Shown here: in pieces, positions 27,501 to 34,602 of the stretch
Layout: every line of letters begins with the position of its first letter
Numbering within the stretch: position 1 is the stretch's first letter
Origin: Mesorhizobium sp. CU3
GTDB lineage: Bacteria; Pseudomonadota; Alphaproteobacteria; Rhizobiales; Rhizobiaceae
Direction of reading: 5' to 3'
Assembly (NCBI RefSeq): GCF_006442965.1
Contig: NZ_VFWX01000018.1
Coordinates: 1-64,000, forward strand
DNA length: 64,000 nt
Program-made: the position numbers and the translations under genes
Notes under the pieces: model-generated
Database searches by the model: none
What the model was told of the DNA's origin: nothing
What the model saw: only the letters and a program-made list of their open reading frames with translations

Positions 27501-27885
27501 GGCCGCGCAGATGCAGGATGCGGTCGGTGAAGATATGGCCGCGTTCGAGATCGCCGGCGAGTTGCACCTCGTCGATGGCGGCGAAGGCGGCGTCGGTGTC
27601 GCGCGGCATCGCCTCGACGGTGCAGACGGAATATTTCGCGCCGGCCGGAACGATCTTCTCCTCACCGGTGATCAGCGCCACCTTGTGGGCGCCGACCTTC
27701 TCGCACACGCGGGTGTAGACTTCGCGGGCGAGCAGCCTCAGCGGCAGGCCGATCACCCCGGTCTCATGCGCCACCATGCGCTCGATGGCCAGATGCGTCT
27801 TGCCGGTGTTGGTGGGGCCTAGCACGGCCGTCACGTCGCGGCCCGAAAGGATCAGCGGCTCTTTGTGTTTCGGCTGGATATTCAT
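24523..27885 (-). CDS. SUV3-like DEAD-box helicase with low-complexity C-terminus
   Basis: The 1120-residue protein resembles SUV3-type RNA helicases. Walker A is VLGPTNTGKTHLAIERM near residue 20 and the motif II region lies in AFAAIDEVQLAGDLERGH. Motifs V and VI are in IATDAIGMGLNLDLDHVAF and LGQIAGRAGRHLRDGTFGVT. A large helical C-terminal domain follows to about residue 800. The last 300 or so residues are rich in Ala, Glu and Pro, then Arg/Gly/Asp-rich (KPRFDRSKFKPRPDAGDRREN), and may bind RNA. The start at 27885 (MNIQPKHKEPLILSGRDVTA) fits the family; a longer frame is possible. In alphaproteobacteria such proteins are thought to act in RNA turnover, but that is not shown here. Confidence 0.9.
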   Translation of the reverse strand: MNIQPKHKEPLILSGRDVTAVLGPTNTGKTHLAIERMVAHETGVIGLPLRLLAREVYTRVCEKVGAHKVALITGEEKIVPAGAKYSVCTVEAMPRDTDAAFAAIDEVQLAGDLERGHIFTDRILHLRGRQETLLLGAATMHGILQKLLKGVSVVTRPRLSHLAYAGSKKLTRLPRRTAIVAFSADEVYAIAELIRRQQGGAAVVLGALSPRTRNAQVALFQSGDVDYLIATDAIGMGLNLDLDHVAFAQNRKFDGYQYRNLTAAELGQIAGRAGRHLRDGTFGVTGQVDPFDEDLIKKIEGHDFDPVKVLQWRTADFDFSSLDALKRSIETNAPVEGLTRALPAVDAQALEHLSRDEEIRALATTSDRVALLWEACALPDYRKIAPAQHADLIASIYMDLARHGHVDENYMAEQVRRADTTEGDIDTLSHRIAQIRTWTFVSNRPGWLADQLHWQEKTREIEDRLSDALHERLTKRFVDRRTSVLMRRLRENTMPEAEISPTGTVLVEGHHVGELQGFRFTADQSAGGEDAKAVRTAAQKALAAEFDARAERFAACANGDLALGSEGVLRWIGAPIGTLVAGDEALKPRLVLLADEQLTGPARDKVAARAERFVNFRIESLLKPLVDLKNADQLTGIARGIAFQLVEHYGLINRRDIAEEMKTLDQEGRAALRRLGVRFGAYHVFVPALIKPAPSDLVTLLWALKNDGKDKPGFGDVVHALASGRTSVVIDPAFDKSFYKLAGYRNLGRRAVRVDILERLADLIRPATNWKPGLGQRPDGAYDGHAFMVTPPMMSILGATADDMEEILKGLGYRAEPKPAAEVKAKLDAQDNAAREAAAAKLAAEEAARAAAATEAAPVDTGVEPSAENADPAADPVETAEPVGEVAVEPAAEAEPVSEETVPADATAASQPAEEQSEAPAAVEVAASASETAQPEPPEEGETTAADAVASEAVSGDAPAEAEEPKPILLWRQARFDHQRPRHRQDNNRRDNRPRNGQPAREPSAASGQPGDRPAQEGRRDGAGKPRFDRSKFKPRPDAGDRRENGERREGRPQGDRPDRNDGGRREGRPDWKGKRQDGKGNAPAGKPAFQAKPREERPQRFDPDSPFAKLAALRDQLKK

Positions 27886-28042
27886 CGGCCCGGAAATAAG
27901 GGTTTCTGCCGCTCTTGGTCTGAAGCACCACAGCGCTGCCGCGTGTGACAGCCGACACATAGGGATTTAGCTCGACAAGCGAAAGCGGAATGTTCCTTTG
28001 GGACCAAGCGAGCTTGGTAGGGACCCTGAAAAATCGGTTCTC

Positions 28043-28489
28043 GTTAACGGCTGGAACGAGTCTGGAACGAATCGGCGACGAATCGCTGACTCGTTCCGAT
28101 TCAGGTTTTGTTCACGGCTATATGTGGATTTTCCGACGACGAGTCTCACCACATGCTGAATCTGCGAACTGGCCCGATTTATGCTGGGGTGCTGCAATGC
28201 GCGGAAGTCCGTTAACCTTTGCCGGCAAGCGGTTGCGGTCGATCGACAGGCGGTTCGCAAGGTTATGAAATCGTTGATCTTTCTTAACGGTTCTTAACGA
28301 ATTTCGTAGCTTTTGAGGGCCTCGCCGTTAACTTCCCGGCCAAAGCCAGAACGAATCGGCGACGAATCGGAGCTGAGCCGAGTTTCCCGGTTTGTTCACC
28401 CCTAGATATGGTGTTATCCACAGCTTGTGCACCGATAGCGCACAGCTTGTGAACGAGGTTGCGCACAGGATCTGGCAAGCGGCGTTAAC
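28043..28489. other. Origin-like intergenic region (candidate oriC)
   Basis: A gene-free region of about 700 bp (27886-28584) separates the helicase start and the phbB stop. Within it are one perfect DnaA box TTATCCACA (28414-28422), one degenerate reverse box TGTGGATTT (28123-28131), nine GANTC (CcrM) sites between 28058 and 28368, four GTTAAC motifs (28043, 28211, 28327, 28484) and a tandem TTCTTAACGG/TTCTTAACGA at 28281-28300. A block at 28043-28135 is repeated at 28327-28421. DnaA boxes, GANTC sites and TTAA repeats are hallmarks of alphaproteobacterial origins. A regulatory region of the helicase is the alternative. Confidence 0.5.
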
Positions 28490-28584
28490 CATTGCGTGCC
28501 GAATTGACGCATCGCGTCGCGCCGCTCTTGCCGGCGGCATGAAAACAGGCGGCTCGATATCAGGCCGCCTGCTTGCAGAAGACC

Positions 28585-29310
28585 TCAGGCGAAGTACTGG
28601 CCGCCATTGGCGGTGATGGTCGAGCCGGTGATGAAGCCGGCCTCGTCGGAAGCGAGGAAGACGACGCAGCGCGCGATCTCTTCCGGCTCACCGAGGCGGC
28701 CGACCGGGATCTGCGGGAGGATGCGCTCGTTGAGCACTTTTTCGTCGATCGCCTTGACCATTTCGGTGGCGATGTAGCCGGGGCAGATCACGTTGACGGT
28801 GATGCCCGCACGCGCGCCCTCCTGAGCCAGCGCCTTGGAGAAGCCGATGTCGCCGGCCTTTGCGGCGGAGTAGTTGACCTGGCCGGCCTGGCCCTTCTGG
28901 CCGTTGATCGAGGAGATGGTGATCACGCGGCCGAACTTGCGGTCGCGCATGCCGCTCCACAGCGGATGCGTCATGTTGAAGACGCCGGAGAGGTTGGTGT
29001 CGATGACCTCTTTCCACTGCGCGGGCGTCATCTTGTGGAACATGGCGTCGCGGGTGATGCCGGCATTGTTGACCAAGACGGAGACCGGGCCGAGATCGGC
29101 TTCGACCTGCTTGATGCCTGCGGCGCAGGCCTCGTAGTCGGCGACCGACCATTTGTAGACCGGGATGCCGGTCTCGGCCTTGAATTTCTGGGCCGCCTCG
29201 TCGTTGCCGGCATAATTAGCCGCGACCGAATAGCCGGCGCTTTTCAGGGCGACCGATATGGCGGCGCCGATGCCGCGCGATCCACCGGTGACGATTGCTA
29301 CCTTGCTCAT
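28585..29310 (-). CDS. phbB: Acetoacetyl-CoA reductase
   Basis: PhbB (241 residues) is an NADPH-dependent short-chain dehydrogenase that reduces acetoacetyl-CoA to (R)-3-hydroxybutyryl-CoA, the second step of polyhydroxybutyrate synthesis. The cofactor motif is VTGGSRGIGAAI (residues 8-19), followed by NNAG (NAGITRDAMFHKM). The catalytic Ser lies in ISSINGQKGQAGQVNYSAAK and the YxxxK pair in NYSAAK. The C-terminal TGSTITANGGQYFA is standard. Start at 29310 (MSKVAIVTGG). It lies downstream of phbA, separated by a repeat-rich 109-nt gap. Confidence 0.94.
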   Translation of the reverse strand: MSKVAIVTGGSRGIGAAISVALKSAGYSVAANYAGNDEAAQKFKAETGIPVYKWSVADYEACAAGIKQVEADLGPVSVLVNNAGITRDAMFHKMTPAQWKEVIDTNLSGVFNMTHPLWSGMRDRKFGRVITISSINGQKGQAGQVNYSAAKAGDIGFSKALAQEGARAGITVNVICPGYIATEMVKAIDEKVLNERILPQIPVGRLGEPEEIARCVVFLASDEAGFITGSTITANGGQYFA

Positions 29311-29335
29311 GCGCTTCCTCCCTTTGATCCTCGGG

Positions 29336-29415
29336 GCGAGTAGGGAGTGGCGAATAGCGAGTAGGGATCCGATATCCCGCCGCGCCGACGCCATTCTCCC
29401 CTATTCGCTATTGGC
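29336..29415. repeat. Inverted GAGTAGGG/GAATAGGG-type repeat between phbB and phbA
   Basis: GCGAGTAGGGAGTGGCGAAT and GCGAGTAGGGAT on the left mirror CTCCCCTATTCGCTATTGGC on the right (about 29396-29414). Similar short units occur at 51233-51341, so this is a dispersed repeat type. It lies between phbA and phbB and may affect read-through. Confidence 0.6.
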
Positions 29416-29419
29416 TTGT

Positions 29420-30604
29420 TCAGAGCGCTTCCACGCACATGGCGACGCCCATGCCGCCGCCGATGCAGAGCGTGGCGAGGCCCTTCTTGGCGCCGCGGCG
29501 GCGCATCTCGAAGACCAGCGTGTTGAAGACGCGGGCGCCGGAGGCGCCGATCGGATGGCCGATGGCGATCGCCCCGCCATTGACGTTGACGATCGAGGGA
29601 TCCCAGCCCATGCCCTGGTTGACGGCGCAGGCCTGCGCCGCGAAGGCCTCGTTGGCTTCGACGAGGTCGAGGTCCTTGACCGACCAGCCTGCCTTCTCCA
29701 GCGCGCGCTTCGAAGCCGGGATAGGTCCAGTGCCCATGATCGACGGGTCGACGCCGGCGGTCGCCCAGGAGGCGATGCGAACCAGCGGGGTAATGCCCCG
29801 CCGGGCGGCCTCGGCTTCAGTCATCAGCAGCGCGCCGGCGGCGCCGTCATTGATGCCGGAAGCGTTGGCGGCAGTGACCGTGCCGTCCTTGTCGAAGGCC
29901 GGCTTCAGTTTGGTCATGGCGTCGAGCGTGGCGCCATGGCGGATATACTCGTCCTGGTCGACAATCGTGTCGCCCTTCTTGCCCTTGATGGTGAAGGCGA
30001 CGATCTCGTCCTTGAACTTGCCGGCCTTCTGCGCGGCCTCGGCCTTGTTCTGCGAGGCCAGCGCGAACTCGTCCTGGGTGTCGCGGGTGATCTGGAACTG
30101 GCGGGCGACGTTCTCGGCGGTATTGCCCATGTGGTAGCCGTTGAAGGCATCCCACAACCCGTCCTTGATCATGGTGTCGATCATCTTGTAGTCGCCCATC
30201 TTGACGCCGGCGCGCAGGTGCTCGGCGTGCGGCGACAGCGACATCGATTCCTGGCCGCCGGCAACGATCACCTTGGCGTCGCCGGTGGCGATCTGCTGCA
30301 TGCCGAGGGCGATGGCCCGCAGGCCCGAGCCGCAAACCTGGTTGAGGCCCCAAGCGGTGGTCTCCTTGGGCAGGCCGGCATTGATCGAAGCCTGGCGGGC
30401 CGGATTCTGGCCCTGTGCGGCGGTCAGCACCTGGCCGAGGATGACCTCGTCGACTTCGGCCGCCTCGACGCCTGAGCGCGCGAGCAGTTCCCTGATGACC
30501 ACGGCGCCAAGTTCATGCGCGGGCGTGGCGGCGAAACTGCCGTTGAAGGAGCCGACTGCGGTGCGGGCAGCGCTGGCGACGACAATTGAGTTGGATGCGG
30601 ACAT
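29420..30604 (-). CDS. phbA: Acetyl-CoA acetyltransferase (beta-ketothiolase)
   Basis: PhbA (394 residues) condenses two acetyl-CoA to acetoacetyl-CoA, the first step of PHB synthesis. The nucleophilic Cys lies in NQVCGSGLRAIA (about residue 89). The His of NEAFAAQA and GHPIGASGAR (about 348-357) and the Cys of LCIGGGMGVAM (about 379) complete the active site. The ATG at 30604 begins MSASNSIVV. It faces phaR across a 301-bp intergenic region, and phbB follows. Confidence 0.96.
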   Translation of the reverse strand: MSASNSIVVASAARTAVGSFNGSFAATPAHELGAVVIRELLARSGVEAAEVDEVILGQVLTAAQGQNPARQASINAGLPKETTAWGLNQVCGSGLRAIALGMQQIATGDAKVIVAGGQESMSLSPHAEHLRAGVKMGDYKMIDTMIKDGLWDAFNGYHMGNTAENVARQFQITRDTQDEFALASQNKAEAAQKAGKFKDEIVAFTIKGKKGDTIVDQDEYIRHGATLDAMTKLKPAFDKDGTVTAANASGINDGAAGALLMTEAEAARRGITPLVRIASWATAGVDPSIMGTGPIPASKRALEKAGWSVKDLDLVEANEAFAAQACAVNQGMGWDPSIVNVNGGAIAIGHPIGASGARVFNTLVFEMRRRGAKKGLATLCIGGGMGVAMCVEAL

Positions 30605-30905
30605 TTTCTTCTCCAGACTTCGAGGTGTCGTGTTTTGGGGCGTTTTAGGACTTTCTTGCCCGTTCCAAACCCCAAGTCAAACCGGAAATGGGCATGGCCG
30701 CCATGCGCGGCAAGCAGAGCGCCCGGCGGTTGCGGTAACATGACGTTGACCGTGCAGCGGATTTTGCCGTGGCCCTGCAGCATTAATTGATGCCGCACTG
30801 CACAAACCACTTGGAATTGTGACGCTTTTGCGCATATCCTCGCCAATGGCGCAATCGTTACCGGCCGCTTACTCCAAGCGTGCCGGTATCCTGGGGAGGA
30901 TACGG
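30605..30905. other. phbA-phaR divergent intergenic region
   Basis: The 301 bp between divergent phbA (-) and phaR (+) must hold both promoters. A palindrome at 30780-30793 (GCATTAATTGATGC, six of seven paired) is flanked by CTGCA on both sides (30775-30802). PhaR proteins of Paracoccus bind CTGC-N3-4-GCAG sites, so this TGC-rich cluster is a candidate PhaR operator. No clear -35/-10 pair was recognised. Confidence 0.4.
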
Positions 30906-31514
30906 ATGGCCGCGAAAGACGACCCGATCGTCATCAAGAAGTATGCCAATCGCCGACTCTACAACACCGGCACCAGTACGTATGTGACGCTCGAAGACTT
31001 GGCCGACATGGTCAAGAAGGGCGAAGAATTCACGGTGCAGGACGCCAAGACCGGCGACGACATCACCCATCCGGTGCTGACGCAGATCATCTTCGAGCTG
31101 GAGAACAAGGACGGGCAGAACATGCTGCCGATCCCGTTCCTGCGCCAGCTCATCGCCTTCTACGGCGACCAGATGCAGATGATCGTGCCGAGCTTCCTCG
31201 AACAGTCGATGATCGCCTTCTCGAAGGAGCAAGAGCGCTTTCGCGAGCAGCTCAAAGGCGCGTTCGGCAAGACGCCGATCGACGTCATGAAGATGGCCAC
31301 GCCGATGAAGGCGCTGGAAGAGCAGACGCGCCGCAACATGGAGATGTTCCAGAACGCGATGCGCATGTTCACGCCGTTCCCCGCCGCAAGCACCGGCGCC
31401 GCGGCGCCAGCCGAGACGCCGAAGAAGGAAGCGGCGGAGAAGGGCGGCGACGATCTGCAGGAATTGAAGGCGCAGATCGCGGCGATGCAGCGCAAGCTGG
31501 ACACAATGTCCTGA
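30906..31514 (+). CDS. phaR: Polyhydroxyalkanoate synthesis repressor
   Basis: PhaR (202 residues, also called AniA in Sinorhizobium) is a DNA-binding regulator of PHB accumulation that also binds PHB granules and links carbon flux to storage. The N-terminal DNA-binding domain reads IVIKKYANRRLYNTGTSTYVTLEDLADMVKKGEEFTVQDAKTGDDITHPVLTQII, which is the diagnostic family block. The middle is helical and hydrophobic. The C-terminal part is Ala/Glu/Lys-rich with a terminal short coiled coil (LQELKAQIAAMQRKLDTM). The start at 30906 (MAAKDDPIV) follows GGGAGGATACGG. Confidence 0.95.
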   Translation: MAAKDDPIVIKKYANRRLYNTGTSTYVTLEDLADMVKKGEEFTVQDAKTGDDITHPVLTQIIFELENKDGQNMLPIPFLRQLIAFYGDQMQMIVPSFLEQSMIAFSKEQERFREQLKGAFGKTPIDVMKMATPMKALEEQTRRNMEMFQNAMRMFTPFPAASTGAAAPAETPKKEAAEKGGDDLQELKAQIAAMQRKLDTMS

Positions 31515-31543
31515 CGGCTTCTTGTGGCGATCGCGGCGTTTGG

Positions 31544-31748
31544 GATTAGCCGTAAACACGCGTCCCTTCGTCATCCTCGGGCTTGACCCGAGGATCCATT
31601 CCGTGACGTCTGCCATAGAACGCGGCGGAGCAGAATTCTGAACCGTTGCAACGCCTTAGCGTCACGGCATGGATTCCAGGGTCTGCGCGCGTCGCTTCGC
31701 TCCTTGCTCCGCCCTGGAATGACGACTTGATAGACGTCTCCGCTAATC
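31544..31748. mobile_element. MITE-like inverted repeat element, copy A
   Basis: About 205 bp bounded by GATTAGC (31544) and GCTAATC (ending 31748). The right half (GTCACGGCATGGATTCCAGG, then a long run with CGCGCGTCGCTTCGCTCCTTG) is the inverted counterpart of the left half CGTCATCCTCGGGC...GGATCCATTCCGTGACG. A related element lies at 46551-46818. Its left side, CTCGGGCTTGACCCGAGGATCC, is itself palindromic. It has no coding capacity and fits a non-autonomous repeat. Confidence 0.8.
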
Positions 31749-31774
31749 GCAGTCGTTTGCGCTAGAGGCGGCCG

Positions 31775-32920
31775 TCAGCCTCTCTCCACAGGCCCGTCAT
31801 ACCTGGCGCGCGGCCTGATCGGGCGGTTGCTGGTCACCTGCTCGATGGCATGCGCCGTCCAGCCGACGCTGCGGCCGAGCGCGAACAGGCGGAACGGCGC
31901 ATCGGCCGGGAGGCGGAGGCCGAGCGTCAGCGCGGCGAGTGCGAAGTCGATGTTCGGATGCAGGCCGGTCGCGGCGAAGATCGCGTCGCGCAGCCGCAAC
32001 AATCCCTCATCGATATCGAGACCGTCGAACAGGCCCTGCGCGCGCGGGTCGCCTTGGGGATAGAGCTGGTGGCCGAAGCCGGGCAGCGGCCGGTCATGCG
32101 CCAGCCAGCGCGCGATCGCCTCGTCGGCGCCTAACCGTCCGGCATCCTCGACCAGCGCGATCGTCGCCGCGCCGGCGCCGCCGTGGCGCGGGCCTGTCAG
32201 CGTGGCGAGGCCGGCGAGCAGGCAGGCCGCGATCGGCGCGCCGGTCGAGGCGGCGACACGGGCGGCGAAGGTCGAGGCGTTGAGCTCGTGATCGGCCAGC
32301 AGCACCAGCGCCCTTCGGATGAGATCGGCGCCCTTGGCGTCGACCGACCAGCCCTGTGCCAGCCTTTCATGCACGGACCGTGTACCCGGCACGGCGCCGA
32401 GGGCCGTCGCCAGCGCGCTGGTGGCGGAGGCGCCGTCCTGCTGCAGCATGGCCGGCCCGCGACCGAGCGAGGGCCAGCCTTCGGCCGCCAGCGCCGACAG
32501 GTGCGCAAACGCGGTCGGCGTGCCGGCTTGCCGAACAGAGGAAGGGGTGAGCGAGGCGAGGGAGACCGCGGCGTCGGAGGCCCACAGCAAAGCTGCGGCC
32601 TCCTCCAATGTCGCCGTCGCCGAAAGCGTCACCGCATCCTTGCCGCGATAGACGAGGCGGCCATGCGACACCGTCGAGATCGAGGTCGAGATCGCCGGCT
32701 CGCCCCAGGCGATGGCGCTTTCGGCGATGGCCTGCGGGCTCTTGCCGCGCGCCCGGCGCGTCGCAAGTGCCGCAATGTCGTCGGCGCGGTACTGGCTGCG
32801 GCGCGGATCGGCCCTGTCCGGCTGCATGCCGATGCGGCCGCGGCTGACATAGGCGTAAAGCGTCTGCGGCCGGACATTAAGCCGCTTCAGCGCTTCTTCC
32901 CGCGTCAGCCATTCCGTCAT
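31775..32920 (-). CDS. Citrate synthase-like protein with N-terminal MerR-type HTH
   Basis: The 381-residue protein fuses a MerR/excisionase-like DNA-binding segment (MTEWLTREEALKRLNVRPQTLYAYVSRGRIG, about residues 1-31, then RRSQYRADDIAAL) to a citrate-synthase core. The catalytic His residues are in GPRHGGAGAA and in FGHQLYPQGDPRA, and the Asp in HPNIDFALAALTLG. It is therefore either a citrate/methylcitrate synthase with a DNA-binding head or a regulator built on that fold. The start at 32920 begins at the HTH. It is divergent from a second citrate-synthase gene. A 14-bp palindrome lies 19 nt upstream and is a plausible operator. Confidence 0.85.
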   Translation of the reverse strand: MTEWLTREEALKRLNVRPQTLYAYVSRGRIGMQPDRADPRRSQYRADDIAALATRRARGKSPQAIAESAIAWGEPAISTSISTVSHGRLVYRGKDAVTLSATATLEEAAALLWASDAAVSLASLTPSSVRQAGTPTAFAHLSALAAEGWPSLGRGPAMLQQDGASATSALATALGAVPGTRSVHERLAQGWSVDAKGADLIRRALVLLADHELNASTFAARVAASTGAPIAACLLAGLATLTGPRHGGAGAATIALVEDAGRLGADEAIARWLAHDRPLPGFGHQLYPQGDPRAQGLFDGLDIDEGLLRLRDAIFAATGLHPNIDFALAALTLGLRLPADAPFRLFALGRSVGWTAHAIEQVTSNRPIRPRARYDGPVERG

Positions 32921-32939
32921 TTGGCGCCTTACATTGATT

Positions 32940-32953
32940 ATCTTGATCAAGAT
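32940..32953. promoter_or_regulatory. Perfect 14-bp palindrome between divergent citrate-synthase genes
   Basis: ATCTTGATCAAGAT reads identically on both strands. It lies 19 nt upstream of the HTH-citrate synthase start and 56 nt upstream of the other gene. It suits binding by the dimeric HTH domain of the neighbouring protein. This is inference from symmetry and position. Confidence 0.6.
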
Positions 32954-33009
32954 TGATGCATTGATTGCGCAGCCTTAATTGCAATGCACAAAAGGTCAAG
33001 GAGACAATC

Positions 33010-34095
33010 ATGGCAAACGGGCTCGACGATGTGGTTGCGGCCGACACGGTGCTTTCCGATGTCGACGGCGCGGGCGGGCATCTCACCATCCGAGGCCATT
33101 CGCTGATGGAACTGGCCGGCCGCTGGCGTTTTGCTCAAGTGGTTAGGCTGCTGTTCGACGGCTTCTTCGACGAACTTCCGGGCGACAGCGAGCTGGAGAA
33201 GGCGATCGGCGAGGCACGCGTCGAGGTGTTCGAGCGGCTGCGGCCGATGCTGGCGGAGCTTGCTCCGCTCGACATCTACAGCGGCATGCGCGCCGGCATG
33301 GCGATGCTGCACGACGGCGACGGGCTCGGCGATGCGCTGCGGCTCATCGCGGCGCCGGCGGTGCTGACGCCGGCCCTGCTGCGCCTCGGACGCGGCGAAG
33401 CGCCGATCGCGCCGGACGCCAATTCCGATCATGCCGCCGATATGCTGCGCATGCTGTCCGGCATTGCTTCGCCGGCACTGGCAAAAGCATTGGACAGCTA
33501 TCTGGTCACGGTGTGCGACCATGGGCTCAACGCCTCGACCTTCGCGACGCGCGTGGTTGCCTCGACGCAGGCCGGTCTCACCTCGGCGATCCTGGCCGGG
33601 CTCGGCGCGCTGAAAGGCCCGCTTCATGGCGGCGCGCCGGGGCCGGTGATCGAGATGCTCGACGCCATCGAAGGGAGCGGCGACGCCAAGGCTTGGCTGC
33701 AGAACGAGATCGCGCATGGGCGGCGCATCATGGGCTTCGGCCACCGCATTTATCGCGTGCGCGATCCGCGCGCCGACGTGCTGAAAGCGGTGGTGCGCCG
33801 GCTCGGCAGCCACGGCGAGGCCGGCAGCCGGCTGGCCTTCGCTGAGACGGTGGAGCAGGCGGCGCTCGAAGTGCTGCGCATTGCCAAGCCGCAGCGCTCG
33901 CTCCAGACCAATGTCGAATTCTACACCGCGATGCTTCTGGAGGCGGTCGGCTTCCCCAAGGAAGCCTTCTCCAACGTCTTCGCCGCCGGCCGCGTTGCCG
34001 GTTGGCTCGCCCATGCCCGCGAGCAGCAGGCGACCGGGCGGCTGATCCGGCCGCAGTCGCGCTATGTCGGGCCGGTGCCGGATCTTGTGGCTTGA
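33010..34095 (+). CDS. Citrate synthase family protein
   Basis: This 361-residue protein is a shorter citrate synthase-type enzyme that would condense an acyl-CoA with oxaloacetate. Catalytic His blocks are GPLHGGAPG and FGHRIYRVRDPRA. The third catalytic position, usually Asp, is Glu in TNVEFYTAML. The start at 33010 (MANGLDDVV) is preceded by GGAGAC; a longer frame upstream starts in the palindrome region. It is divergent from the HTH paralogue. It need not be the main TCA citrate synthase and might be a methylcitrate synthase. Confidence 0.85.
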   Translation: MANGLDDVVAADTVLSDVDGAGGHLTIRGHSLMELAGRWRFAQVVRLLFDGFFDELPGDSELEKAIGEARVEVFERLRPMLAELAPLDIYSGMRAGMAMLHDGDGLGDALRLIAAPAVLTPALLRLGRGEAPIAPDANSDHAADMLRMLSGIASPALAKALDSYLVTVCDHGLNASTFATRVVASTQAGLTSAILAGLGALKGPLHGGAPGPVIEMLDAIEGSGDAKAWLQNEIAHGRRIMGFGHRIYRVRDPRADVLKAVVRRLGSHGEAGSRLAFAETVEQAALEVLRIAKPQRSLQTNVEFYTAMLLEAVGFPKEAFSNVFAAGRVAGWLAHAREQQATGRLIRPQSRYVGPVPDLVA

Positions 34096-34104
34096 TAAGC
34101 TCGG

Positions 34105-34474
34105 TTCCTCGCCCTCGCGAAGCGAGCCACGGCACGCACACATTCCGAAGCGGCTGGCTTTGGCGATAGCATGCGTGGCAGCTTGGCGCATGCATTGTCT
34201 AATGCAGCGCTGGTCGACCCCCACTCCGTCTCGACGCTGCGCGCCGAGCCACCTCTCCCCCGATCGACGGGGTAGAGGAAAGGCGCCAGGCTTTTTGCCG
34301 TCGACGCTCGTCCAGCAACGCTCCTCTTCCTTTCCCTCCGGAGGGGGGAAAGGTGGCGCTGCGAAGCAGCAACGGATTGGGGGGAACCACCTGGCAATCA
34401 AGCAGCAGCCTGATCAGTCATGCCAGTCACAGATGATGTGCGCATGCCGTAGCCCACTTCGCGGGGCGAGGAAA
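34105..34474. mobile_element. MITE-like element with terminal inverted repeats
   Basis: About 370 bp in the 507-bp gap between the citrate-synthase and patatin genes. Left end TTCCTCGCCCTCGCGAAGCG (34105 onward, about 39 bp) matches the reverse complement of the right end (TTCCTCGCCCCGCGAAGTGG, from 34474) with one indel and five mismatches. An inner pair, GCCACCTCTCCCCC and GGGGGGAAAGGTGGC, is also inverted. There is no coding sequence. It fits a non-autonomous mobile or dispersed repeat. Confidence 0.7.
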
Positions 34475-34602
34475 AGTCCCATTATCACGCTTGTGTGTAC
34501 GTGTTCTTGCCTTAGTCCGTTCTTATATGCTGCACTGCAACATGGGCGGCTGCCCGCGCGATGACGCGGGGTGCAGGCCGACTTATCAGGAACAGGAACG
34601 CC

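Noticed and set aside
28392..28616. A 74-codon frame across the origin-like region
   Set aside because: No ribosome site or family pattern; it crosses DnaA-box and TTAAC motifs that better explain the sequence.
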